Origin: Clostridiaceae bacterium
GTDB lineage: Bacteria > Bacillota > Clostridia > Acetivibrionales > DUMC01
Length of the DNA: 40,788 nucleotides
Direction: 5' to 3'
NCBI GenBank assembly: GCA_012840075.1
Contig: DUMC01000030.1
Location: forward strand, 1 to 40,788
Below are positions 24,499 to 32,582 of this stretch, one piece after another. The notes beneath the pieces were generated by a model. That model was not told the origin of the DNA, did no database searches, and saw only the letters and a list, made by a program, of their open reading frames with translations. Positions within the stretch are counted from its first letter, which is position 1; every line of letters starts with the position of its first letter. The position numbers were made by a program, and so were the translations under genes.

Positions 24499-27211
24499 GA
24501 AAATACGTAAACCACCTGAATTGCTTGCACCGGCTGGAAACTTTGAAGCATTGAAAGCTGCTGTTGAAAATGGGGCAGATGCCGTATATTTAGGTGGGAA
24601 GCTCTTTAATGCCCGTCAATATGCAAGCAATTTCGATAATGATGAATTAGAAAAGGCTATTGACTTTTCTCACGTTAGGGGTGTGAAAGTTTACCTTACG
24701 CTTAATACGTTAATTTCGGATTTTGAAATGGAAGAAGCACTGTCTTTTGCAGGACAAGCATATAACATGGGTATTGACGGTATAATCGTACAAGATTTAG
24801 GTTTGGCAAGGCTTATCAAGGAGAATATTCCCAGACTTGATTTACATGCAAGTACCCAAATGACCGTTTATAATTCTGAGGGTATAGAATTTTTAAGCAA
24901 AATGGGTTTTAAGAGAGTAGTGTTGGCAAGAGAAGTTCCTCTTGAAGAAATCAGCATTATTACCAAATACTGTGCTGATAAAAATATCGAAATTGAAATC
25001 TTTGTTCATGGTGCACTTTGCATATCTTATTCGGGCCAATGCCTTATGAGCAGCATTATAGGCGGAAGAAGCGGAAACAGGGGTAGATGTGCCCAGCCTT
25101 GCAGACTGCCTTACCGGTTGGTAAAAAGGATTGGAAGCGGAAGCCAAGAAATCGGAAGTGACAAAAAGGTTGGGAAAAACAAGGAAGAACGCGTTAATGA
25201 GGGAGAATTAATTATTGAGAAGAATAAGGGAGGATACGATTTTGGAGCTTGTAGCGACAAGCATTATATTATGAGCCCCAAGGATATATGTGCGATAAAT
25301 GACTTGGAAGAAATAATCAAGGCGGGAGTAAAAGCTCTTAAGATTGAGGGAAGAATGAAAAGCCCAGAATATGTGGCGATTGTTGTGGGATTGTACAGGA
25401 AGTATCTGGACAAGGTATCAGAAAATGATTATATGACCGGCAACACCGGTATTGATGTTTTACCTGCTGATATGAAGAAACTGCACCAGATTTTCAACAG
25501 GGGCGGTTTTTCAAAAGGTTATCTTTACGGGAAAACCGGTAAAGATATGATGTCTTTTGAAAAACCAAAAAACTGGGGTGTTTATTTAGGTACCGTAATT
25601 TCTTATGACAGCAAGATGAAGCAGGCTAAAATCAAGCTGGAAGACAGTTTGTCGATTGGCGATGGTATTGAAATCTGGAATAAAGATGAAGGAGAAAGTC
25701 CCGGAACCGTTGTGAGTGAAATTATCAGGAATAAGGTTAATGTAAGAGAAGCTGTTGCAGGAGATTCTGTATTGGTTGGACGGATAAGCGGAAAAATAGA
25801 ACGTGGTAACAAGGTTTATAAAACATCCAGCAAAGAGCTTACCGAGGAAGCCAGAAGAACGTGGATGCATGGTTATAAAAGGTTTGTACCGATTTCAGGA
25901 GAATTATATATTAAGCTTGGAGAATTCCCCTTGCTAAAAGTAAAGGATAACGATGGCAATGAAGTTGAAGTCAAAGGGGAAATTAAAGTTGAAAAGGCCA
26001 TTAATGTAGGAATTAATGAGAATAGGGCAAAGGAACAAATAAATAAAACCGGTGGAACACCTTTTAAGTTTGAGGAGTTATCAGTATTTTTAGATGAAGA
26101 TGTAGCCATACCCATAAAAGAACTGAACAATCTTAGAAGAAAAGCTTTGGAAGAGTTGGAACTTAAGAGAATTTTAACGGCTAAAAGAAACAGAGTCGCG
26201 GTTGATATTAATATTCTTAGAAACGTCATTAGCAATTTAAATCATCAGGAGCATGATCACCATGGAAAACCAAAAATATCAGTGCTTTTCTATAATATAG
26301 ACAAAGAAAAATTGGACAAGCTTGTAAAAATGAATGAATCCCAAGGCTTAAGCGTATATAGGATATATTTGCCTTTTGATTTTTTTCTAAAGCATGGTAG
26401 CAAGAGCATAAAAGGAACTGATGAGAGCAATCAAGCTGCATGTGTGGAAACCGAGATTTTTGTATGGCTTCCTGCAATAACCAGAGGTAATTACGATTTA
26501 TTAATAAAAAGGAATTTGCCTTGGATTATAGATATGGGTGTAGACGGGATTTTAACGGGAAATGTAGGAACTTTACAATATGTTAGAAATCTTTTAGGAG
26601 ATTTAAAATATATTTCAAAAAATATTAAATTAGCCTGTGACTGTTCTTATAACACTTATAACAGCTATACTGCAGATACTCTTTATAATGCAGGTGCAGA
26701 TGCTGTAACCTTTTCATACGAGTTAACTTTGGAACAGATAGAGAAAATAATTCGCAGACTGGATTACAAGTGGCCAAACAAAGAAAAAGAAATTGTAGTA
26801 TATGGCAGAATACCGCTGATGATTACCGAATATTGTCCTGTAAATGCCTTAAACGAAATAACATTTACACCTTGCACAAATAAAAGCTGTACAAAAGGAA
26901 CGTATTTTTTACAGGACAGAATGAAGGAACTTTTTCCTCTGTACAATGACAGAATTGATTGTAGGACTATAGTGTTTAATTCTAAAGTACTGTTCATGGC
27001 TGATGATATGGGGAGGATTGCTAAAACAGGTGCAGACCTTCTCAGGTTGAATATATGGGATGAAAATGTTGATGAAGCAGTGAATCTGATAAAAATGCAC
27101 CGGGATTTGCTAAAAGATGATTTCAACCGTGAATTAAAGAAATATGAAAATGAAATTGAGTTGATAAAAAGTAAGGGATTTACGAGAGGGCATTTTTACA
27201 GAGGAGTATAG
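24479..27211 (+). CDS. Large U32-family protein (RlhA/TrhP-like), two modules
   Basis: A 910-aa protein of 'peptidase' family U32. Characterised relatives are not proteases but RNA hydroxylation factors (RlhA for 23S rRNA, TrhP for tRNA wobble U). The first module (~1-370) has PELLAPAGNFEALKAAVENG, ADAVYLGG, the U32 signature IEIFVHGALCISYSGQC, and GRCAQPCR, giving cluster-type cysteines. A low-complexity insert (~215-255) breaks it. A DUF3656-like middle (~385-600) follows. The second half (~615-900) is another barrel with CPVN, CTNKSC, DCRT and ADLLRLNIWDE, like the C-terminal half of other U32 proteins. ATG 24479 overlaps zapA; its ribosome binding site is weak. Confidence 0.88.
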   Translation: MKEINDKKIRKPPELLAPAGNFEALKAAVENGADAVYLGGKLFNARQYASNFDNDELEKAIDFSHVRGVKVYLTLNTLISDFEMEEALSFAGQAYNMGIDGIIVQDLGLARLIKENIPRLDLHASTQMTVYNSEGIEFLSKMGFKRVVLAREVPLEEISIITKYCADKNIEIEIFVHGALCISYSGQCLMSSIIGGRSGNRGRCAQPCRLPYRLVKRIGSGSQEIGSDKKVGKNKEERVNEGELIIEKNKGGYDFGACSDKHYIMSPKDICAINDLEEIIKAGVKALKIEGRMKSPEYVAIVVGLYRKYLDKVSENDYMTGNTGIDVLPADMKKLHQIFNRGGFSKGYLYGKTGKDMMSFEKPKNWGVYLGTVISYDSKMKQAKIKLEDSLSIGDGIEIWNKDEGESPGTVVSEIIRNKVNVREAVAGDSVLVGRISGKIERGNKVYKTSSKELTEEARRTWMHGYKRFVPISGELYIKLGEFPLLKVKDNDGNEVEVKGEIKVEKAINVGINENRAKEQINKTGGTPFKFEELSVFLDEDVAIPIKELNNLRRKALEELELKRILTAKRNRVAVDINILRNVISNLNHQEHDHHGKPKISVLFYNIDKEKLDKLVKMNESQGLSVYRIYLPFDFFLKHGSKSIKGTDESNQAACVETEIFVWLPAITRGNYDLLIKRNLPWIIDMGVDGILTGNVGTLQYVRNLLGDLKYISKNIKLACDCSYNTYNSYTADTLYNAGADAVTFSYELTLEQIEKIIRRLDYKWPNKEKEIVVYGRIPLMITEYCPVNALNEITFTPCTNKSCTKGTYFLQDRMKELFPLYNDRIDCRTIVFNSKVLFMADDMGRIAKTGADLLRLNIWDENVDEAVNLIKMHRDLLKDDFNRELKKYENEIELIKSKGFTRGHFYRGV

Positions 27212-27336
27212 AATGAGGTATATAAAAAGGTATATAAAAGGTGCATTAATAAATCATTAATAAATAGTGAAGAAACATTTGTCAAAGACCGATGTTAACG
27301 GGATGTATAAAGTAAGATGAAGAGGTGGAACAGATT

Positions 27337-27849
27337 ATGAAGCAGGTAGAAGTATTTGTTGAGCTTTGCCGTGAAGATGCGATTTTACCCGAATATGCGC
27401 GACCGGGTGATGCAGGTATGGATGTTTTTGCAGCGGAAGACGTCATAATAGAACCCGGCCAAACGGTTATAGTTCCTACAGGGTTGAAGCTGGCAATACC
27501 TGAAGGTTATGAAATTCAGGTAAGGCCCAGGAGCGGTATATCGTTAAATACTCCGTTGAGAATAGTTAATTCACCCGGAACAATAGACAGCGGATACCGG
27601 GATGAACTAGGCATAATTATAAATAATTCTTCCTTTATCCCGAATAGTTCTTCTATCCCAACCAGTCCTTCTTTAGTATATACGCTAGACAGTAAGGGTA
27701 ATAAGATGGGTACATATAAAATAAGAAAAGGTGACAGAATTGCGCAGATCGTTCTACAGGAAGTTCCCAGGATAAAGTTTAACCTGGTAAAATCAGTAAA
27801 AGATATTGGGAAAGATAGGGGCGGTGGTTTTGGTTCTACAGGGGTGTGA
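27337..27849 (+). CDS. dut: Dut, dUTP diphosphatase with a loop insertion
   Basis: A 170-aa trimeric dUTPase that hydrolyses dUTP to dUMP, keeping uracil out of DNA and feeding dTMP synthesis. All five motifs are present: PGDAGMDVFA (1), RPRSGIS (2), GTIDSGYRDE (3), GDRIAQIVL (4) and DRGGGFGSTGV (5). Between motifs 3 and 4 there is a Ser/Pro/Asn-rich insertion (NNSSFIPNSSSIPTSPS and following) of about 25 residues that usual dUTPases (about 145 aa) lack. ATG 27337 lies 10 nt after GAGGTGG; the GTG at 27325 is inside that site. It appears to stand alone, between the U32 gene and a sensor gene. Confidence 0.95.
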   Translation: MKQVEVFVELCREDAILPEYARPGDAGMDVFAAEDVIIEPGQTVIVPTGLKLAIPEGYEIQVRPRSGISLNTPLRIVNSPGTIDSGYRDELGIIINNSSFIPNSSSIPTSPSLVYTLDSKGNKMGTYKIRKGDRIAQIVLQEVPRIKFNLVKSVKDIGKDRGGGFGSTGV

Positions 27850-28113
27850 GTTGCAAAACTCTTCATTTAGATCTACATCAGGAATGCATTTCAAAATTTA
27901 AGGTTTTAATAAACATCCGGTTTAGAAACGTAATTTTTAGGGTATAGCCTCAATAACAAACATAATTTTTAACACAACAGGAAATAATTATAAATGTACG
28001 CACAGATAAATTTAGGCACCACGTATTAAATATTAGGCTTGATTGCATAGGTATCCGTATAAAATTAGGATATATATAAAATGTAAAATTAGAACCAGAA
28101 AGGAGAGCTTTCC

Positions 28114-29373
28114 ATGAGCGAATTAATAAACAACAGAGAGTACAGGCAGAAGGTTTTAAAAGAACTCATTATGGAGTTACATAATGGAAAAAGTGTAGAC
28201 GAAGTTAAACCGAAATTTGAAGAAGTTTTTGGAAATGTTTCTGCAAGTGAAATAAGCGAAGTAGAAAAGGCACTAATAATGGAAGGACTCCCGGTTGAAG
28301 AAATTCAAAGGCTATGTGATGTTCATGCAGCGGTTTTCAAAGGTTCCATCCAAGATATCCACAGACCGCGAGGAGCTCAAAAACCTGAAGAAATCCCAGG
28401 ACACCCCGTTCATACGTTTAAGTTGGAAAACAGGGAAATTGAAAAACTAATAGATACCAGAATAAGATTTCACATTGAAAATTTTAGAAATTCAGACAAC
28501 CAAAATAATGTAAATGTTCTATTGGAAGATTTTAAAGCTCTATGGGAAGTCGATAAGCATTATTTAAGAAAAGAAAATCTTCTGTTCCCTTATCTTGAAA
28601 AATATGGAATAACTGCACCTCCGAAAGTAATGTGGGGTGTTGATGATGAAATAAGAGCAAAAATAAAGGATGTTATAAATACCTTGTCGCAATATGACGG
28701 CAATAAAGAACAGGTTATACAAAAGGCTAACGATGCATTAAATGCAGTTACGGAGATGATATTCAAGGAAGAAAATATACTTATACCAATGTCTTTGGAA
28801 AACCTGACGGAAGATGAATGGCTGAAAATAGAAGAAGAAAGTGATGAAATCGGATATTGCTTAACAAAACCTGCGGGAAAATGGAAACCTGTCAGACAGA
28901 ACATAGAAGAAAAAATTGAGCATGAAAGAGAAAAATCTTCGGATGGGAGTGATAAACCTTTAAGCGACGGATATATAAAATTTGAAACAGGTATACTTAC
29001 ACCTGAAGAAATAAGCGCCATATTTAACACAATACCTGTAGACATAACGTTTGTAGGGAAGGACGGTACAGTCAGATACTTTTCCCAAGGTAAGGACAGA
29101 ATATTTCCAAGAACCAAAACAGTTATAGGCAGAAAGGTACAAAATTGCCATCCGCCCGCCAGTGTTCATGTGGTGGAAAAGCTCGTGGAAGACTTAAAGT
29201 CAGGCAAGAAGGATCATGAGGATTTCTGGATAAGAATGAAAGATAAATATGTTTTAATTCGTTATTTTGCTGTAAGGAACGAAAAAGGAGAATACCTAGG
29301 CGTTCTTGAATTTACACAGGATATTAAGCCGATACAAGAGATAACAGGTGAAAAGAGGCTATTATCAGAATAA
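28114..29373 (+). CDS. DUF438 / hemerythrin HHE / PAS sensor protein
   Basis: A 419-aa cytosolic protein with the three-part layout common in anaerobes. Residues ~1-75 are DUF438 (REYRQKVLKELIMELHNG ... GLPVEEIQRLCDVHAAVF). Residues ~90-240 are a hemerythrin-like HHE bundle with ligand-type H-x-x-x and E positions (RFHIENFRN, DKHYLRKENLLFPYLEKYG, IFKEENILIPM), probably binding a di-iron centre. Residues ~290-410 are a PAS domain (IPVDITFVGKDGTVRYFSQG, NCHPPASVHVVEKLV, GVLEFTQDI). An oxygen, NO or redox-sensing role is suggested by the domains, not shown. AAAGGAGAG precedes the ATG. A palindrome follows the stop. Confidence 0.92.
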   Translation: MSELINNREYRQKVLKELIMELHNGKSVDEVKPKFEEVFGNVSASEISEVEKALIMEGLPVEEIQRLCDVHAAVFKGSIQDIHRPRGAQKPEEIPGHPVHTFKLENREIEKLIDTRIRFHIENFRNSDNQNNVNVLLEDFKALWEVDKHYLRKENLLFPYLEKYGITAPPKVMWGVDDEIRAKIKDVINTLSQYDGNKEQVIQKANDALNAVTEMIFKEENILIPMSLENLTEDEWLKIEEESDEIGYCLTKPAGKWKPVRQNIEEKIEHEREKSSDGSDKPLSDGYIKFETGILTPEEISAIFNTIPVDITFVGKDGTVRYFSQGKDRIFPRTKTVIGRKVQNCHPPASVHVVEKLVEDLKSGKKDHEDFWIRMKDKYVLIRYFAVRNEKGEYLGVLEFTQDIKPIQEITGEKRLLSE

Positions 29374-29380
29374 AACGATA

Positions 29381-29421
29381 ATGGGGTCAAGCTTGTAAAA
29401 ACAACTCAAGTTTGACCCCAT
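29381..29421. terminator. Long hairpin between convergent DUF438 and permease genes
   Basis: ATGGGGTCAAGCTTG at 29381-29395 pairs with CAAGTTTGACCCCAT at 29407-29421, a 15-bp stem with one G-U pair. There is no U-run on either side. It may act as a bidirectional terminator or be a REP-like palindrome, similar in style to the one at 35562-35621. Confidence 0.6.
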
Positions 29422-29444
29422 ATCCATGTCTGCCTTTTATATTT

Positions 29445-31088
29445 TTATCTTCTTTGTGACATTCCTAGGATTGAAAGTAATGAATCTTTTCTATAACATA
29501 TCCGGAGTACTGCGAGTATTGCAAGCGGGATTATTGACAAAATTAGTCCGTACCAAAAGGCTATGCTACCATATTGGGACATTTGACCTGCAGCTTGACC
29601 ACCTGTTATTGCAATTTCACGATATAACAAAGAAGGTGAATGCAATCTTCTGTCTGTAATATATATCAATGATGGGTAGTAGTTATTAAAGCAATAAACA
29701 AATTGAACCAGCAATAAAGCTACTGTAGGTTTAGAGATGGCTTTAGAATATCTGCTTCCTTCAGGAACTTTTTTGTAACGGGCTATTGCAACAAAAGCCC
29801 AAACGCATGAAATCGGTGATAATAAGCCGAGTATAAGGGCAAAAACCGTATTGAAAAAGCCCAGACTTCTAATAATCATATAAGTTCCGATACTTACAGG
29901 GACGCTGCATATAACAGCAATAAGTACTAATAATACTATTGATATTCTTTTTAAACCTGTTTTGCCGCAAACTATCGGATAAGAAAGAATGGCAGATAAT
30001 GCTACGTTAATAGCTGCAGATATTAATGAAGCAATAATACTCAACGTAAAAGCCCCTATTACATTATGATTTTGAAAGAGCATGGATAATGCTCTTAAAT
30101 CAAAGATATTAGTAGTCTTGCCACAAAAAGGCAATGCGAATACAATAATCCCAAGTATTAATGCTATTACGGTTGAGGATAATGGTTTCAAATAATTATT
30201 TGATGCAGGTTCATTTTCACTATGCAAAATTCGATGAAATATATCTCCTGCAAGCACTTTAAAGGGGAAATATAATATTGCAACCGTTATCAAGCACAGC
30301 AACCGGCTAATTATGGAAACTGCAGCAGCTTGCGAATAGTCTGCACTTAAGAGCCCTGTTCTATAGGCAAACAAGTTAAATGAGTCAATTGTTTCGTAAA
30401 TCAGAGGGTTAACAGCCAAGGTGGTGATTGTTACATCATTAACATTAATAAACATGATTGAAAAAAGGCTAAAACACCCGCTCACCTTTAATGCCAATGA
30501 AAAGTTTTTATTCGTTTTTTCCTCATGGGTTTTTTCGTGTATTACAAATGTAACGAGCGCAGGAATGCCTGCATATTTTAGAGCCCTTATTAAAGGTATA
30601 AACCACTTTGCAATGTAAGGAGTCATAAATGGAGTGGCAGGAGAAAATAAATTAATAAACCAACTTACGTACACAACGTCAGGTATGAACACCGGAATAA
30701 GCGTAAGAGTGACAAGTATGCTGCTTAAAATGCTTTTTGGAGACAAGTATGTAATAATAGTCTCTAAAATCAGTGAAATTAAGAAAATAAATATTCCGAA
30801 CAGAAGGCTTTGCACTATAGTATTTGATAATAACCTTACGAAATAAACAGAACTGAAAAAATTCTGATAATTTGCCAAGCCTACATTATCGGAATTGAAA
30901 ATACCTTTAAGGGGTATATATTCTTTCAAACTCAATATGAAATCATACAAGAAAGATATTAAAGTTATAAGGAACACTAAACCTGTAGCAATAACAGCTA
31001 ACAAGACTTTTTCAGAAGAATGGGCAGAGAATGAGCTTTTGGTTGAAAAAGTACCCCCTGATGGAATATTTTCTTTTTCGGGAAACAT
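29445..31088 (-). CDS. Fused two-domain ABC-type sugar permease
   Basis: A 547-aa membrane protein with about 12 hydrophobic segments. The first half resembles UgpA/LplB-type sugar permeases (GLANYQNFFSS, then a NTIVQSLLFGIFIFLISL core and IPVFIPDVVYVSWFI). The second half resembles UgpE/LplC (FTLSIIASLISAAINVALSAILSYP ... IAVICSVPVSIGTYMII), so two half-permeases seem fused. The EAA loops that contact the ATPase are poorly preserved: KYAGIPALVTFV in the first half and KKVPEGSRYSKAISKP in the second. No substrate-binding protein or ATPase gene is adjacent. Start ATG 31088 has GAGGTGAG upstream. It faces away from the UroD-like and GH36 genes, with which it may form a carbohydrate locus. Confidence 0.75.
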   Translation of the reverse strand: MFPEKENIPSGGTFSTKSSFSAHSSEKVLLAVIATGLVFLITLISFLYDFILSLKEYIPLKGIFNSDNVGLANYQNFFSSVYFVRLLSNTIVQSLLFGIFIFLISLILETIITYLSPKSILSSILVTLTLIPVFIPDVVYVSWFINLFSPATPFMTPYIAKWFIPLIRALKYAGIPALVTFVIHEKTHEEKTNKNFSLALKVSGCFSLFSIMFINVNDVTITTLAVNPLIYETIDSFNLFAYRTGLLSADYSQAAAVSIISRLLCLITVAILYFPFKVLAGDIFHRILHSENEPASNNYLKPLSSTVIALILGIIVFALPFCGKTTNIFDLRALSMLFQNHNVIGAFTLSIIASLISAAINVALSAILSYPIVCGKTGLKRISIVLLVLIAVICSVPVSIGTYMIIRSLGFFNTVFALILGLLSPISCVWAFVAIARYKKVPEGSRYSKAISKPTVALLLVQFVYCFNNYYPSLIYITDRRLHSPSLLYREIAITGGQAAGQMSQYGSIAFWYGLILSIIPLAILAVLRICYRKDSLLSILGMSQRR

Positions 31089-31276
31089 ATGAACTCACCT
31101 CACAAATCTTATATTATTATTATTATATTATTAATTCATTATTAACACATATTAAATTAGTGTTACATATGATTGTTTGATTATGACAATTAAGATCTGA
31201 TCATGTTTTGTATTGATTACTTCTTATGCCATGAAAATATTACTAGTTTATGAAATTATAACTAGTTTTTGTTTAA

Positions 31277-31282
31277 TATAAT
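31277..31282 (+). promoter_or_regulatory. Possible -10 of the UroD-like gene, with direct repeats upstream
   Basis: TATAAT 48 bp before the UroD-like start; the -35 is poor. ACTAGTTT occurs at 31242-31249 and 31261-31268, a 19-bp period, where an activator could bind. Confidence 0.4.
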
Positions 31283-31330
31283 ATGATAAAATATGAGCAT
31301 GGTCAAGAAAAAAACGGAGGTTCACTTGCT

Positions 31331-32332
31331 ATGACACCCAGACAAAGGTTTTTAAACACAATAAATTTCAAACCGGTTGATGATAGGCTCGTTATGGTGG
31401 AGTGGGCTGCCTGGTGGGATAAAACTATAGAAAGGTGGAAAAATGAAGGACTGCCACAGGACCTTGATACAGAAGGCATTCTTGATTATTTCGGTTTTGA
31501 TAAGCTATTGTGTATTTATGCATACGGCAGGGATAAGGAAGCCCCGAGACCCGATGCACATGGGAGCGGGCTGGCCAAAGATGAAAAATCATACAGTGAT
31601 TTAAGGAAATATCTATTTACTGACAGTTCGATAGAGGATATGAAAAATCAAGCTTTGAGACTAAAAGAAAGGCATGACAAAGGTGAAATTATTATAAGGC
31701 TTTGGCTTGACGGTTTTTTTTGGTTTCCTCGCACTATTCTCGGAATAGAAAGACACTTATATGCTTTTTATGATCAACCGGAACTGATTCACAGAATTAA
31801 CAAGGAACTAGCGGAATTCAATATCCGTGCCATAGAAGAACTTGTAAAAATATTAAAGCCCGATATGGTGGGATTTGCTGAAGATATGTCGTATAATCAC
31901 GGTCCTATGATATCATACGAGCTTTTCAAGGAATTTTTATTACCTTATTACCAACAAGTAATTCCTTACATAAAAAAATATGGTATACGTGTTCTGGTAG
32001 ATAGTGACGGAGATATAACAACTATGATACCTTGGCTTAAGGAGGCAGGGATTGAAGGAGTTTATCCGTTGGAAAGGCAAGCGGGAGTTGACCTGTGTAA
32101 GATACGAGAAGAATACCCTGATTTTATTCTGCTTGGTGGTTATGATAAAATGGTTATGATGCGTGATGAAGCTACAATGCGTGCTGAGTTTGAAAGATTA
32201 CTCCCGGTCATGAAATCAGGTGGATATATTCCTTCAGTTGATCACCAAACTCCACCGGAAGTGTCACTTGAAAACTTTAAAATTTATGTGCGCCTGTTCA
32301 AAGAATATTGTAAAAAAGCGATAGAAAACTGA
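31331..32332 (+). CDS. Uroporphyrinogen-decarboxylase-like protein (COG0407 type)
   Basis: A 333-aa TIM-barrel protein of the UroD/methylcobamide-methyltransferase superfamily. Family landmarks are MTPRQRFLNTINFKPVDD at the start, MVGFAEDMSYNHGPMIS, then VDSDGDITTMIPWLKEAGIEG, YPLERQAGVD, LLGGYDK and the end SVDHQTPPEVSLENF. The Arg motif of true haem UroD is missing. The His-x-Cys zinc site of corrinoid:CoM methyltransferases reads DSDGD instead. It is thus one of the uncharacterised UroD-like proteins often seen near glycosidases. ATG 31331 follows GGAGG (31316-31320); an earlier ATG at 31283 overlaps the presumed -10. The GH36 gene follows after 250 bp. Confidence 0.82.
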   Translation: MTPRQRFLNTINFKPVDDRLVMVEWAAWWDKTIERWKNEGLPQDLDTEGILDYFGFDKLLCIYAYGRDKEAPRPDAHGSGLAKDEKSYSDLRKYLFTDSSIEDMKNQALRLKERHDKGEIIIRLWLDGFFWFPRTILGIERHLYAFYDQPELIHRINKELAEFNIRAIEELVKILKPDMVGFAEDMSYNHGPMISYELFKEFLLPYYQQVIPYIKKYGIRVLVDSDGDITTMIPWLKEAGIEGVYPLERQAGVDLCKIREEYPDFILLGGYDKMVMMRDEATMRAEFERLLPVMKSGGYIPSVDHQTPPEVSLENFKIYVRLFKEYCKKAIEN

Positions 32333-32582
32333 ATGTACTTAATTTTCAATACTAATGAACTTAAATCTGCCTGGGCTTAAAAAATGGAGGTTGTGTTTGC
32401 CGGGGATGAGTGTGTAGTTAATATGGAGATATAAACAATGAATGAGGAGTGGTGTTTATGCTTCCCTAGCATTGGATGCAAAGACAGAACAGGAAGTGCT
32501 AAAGACACTGTAATCCTTATAAATTAAACATTTTCATTTTTGATTAAGTTGGAAAAATACGGAAGGGAGACTGTGGGGAAAT

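Noticed and set aside
28590-29117. Minus-strand open frame of 175 codons
   Set aside because: Shadow of the DUF438/hemerythrin gene.
32383-32527. Two tiny frames (16 and 29 codons at 32383 and 32438) between the UroD-like and GH36 genes
   Set aside because: Both have plausible GGAG spacing, but the products resemble nothing and random short frames of this size are expected.
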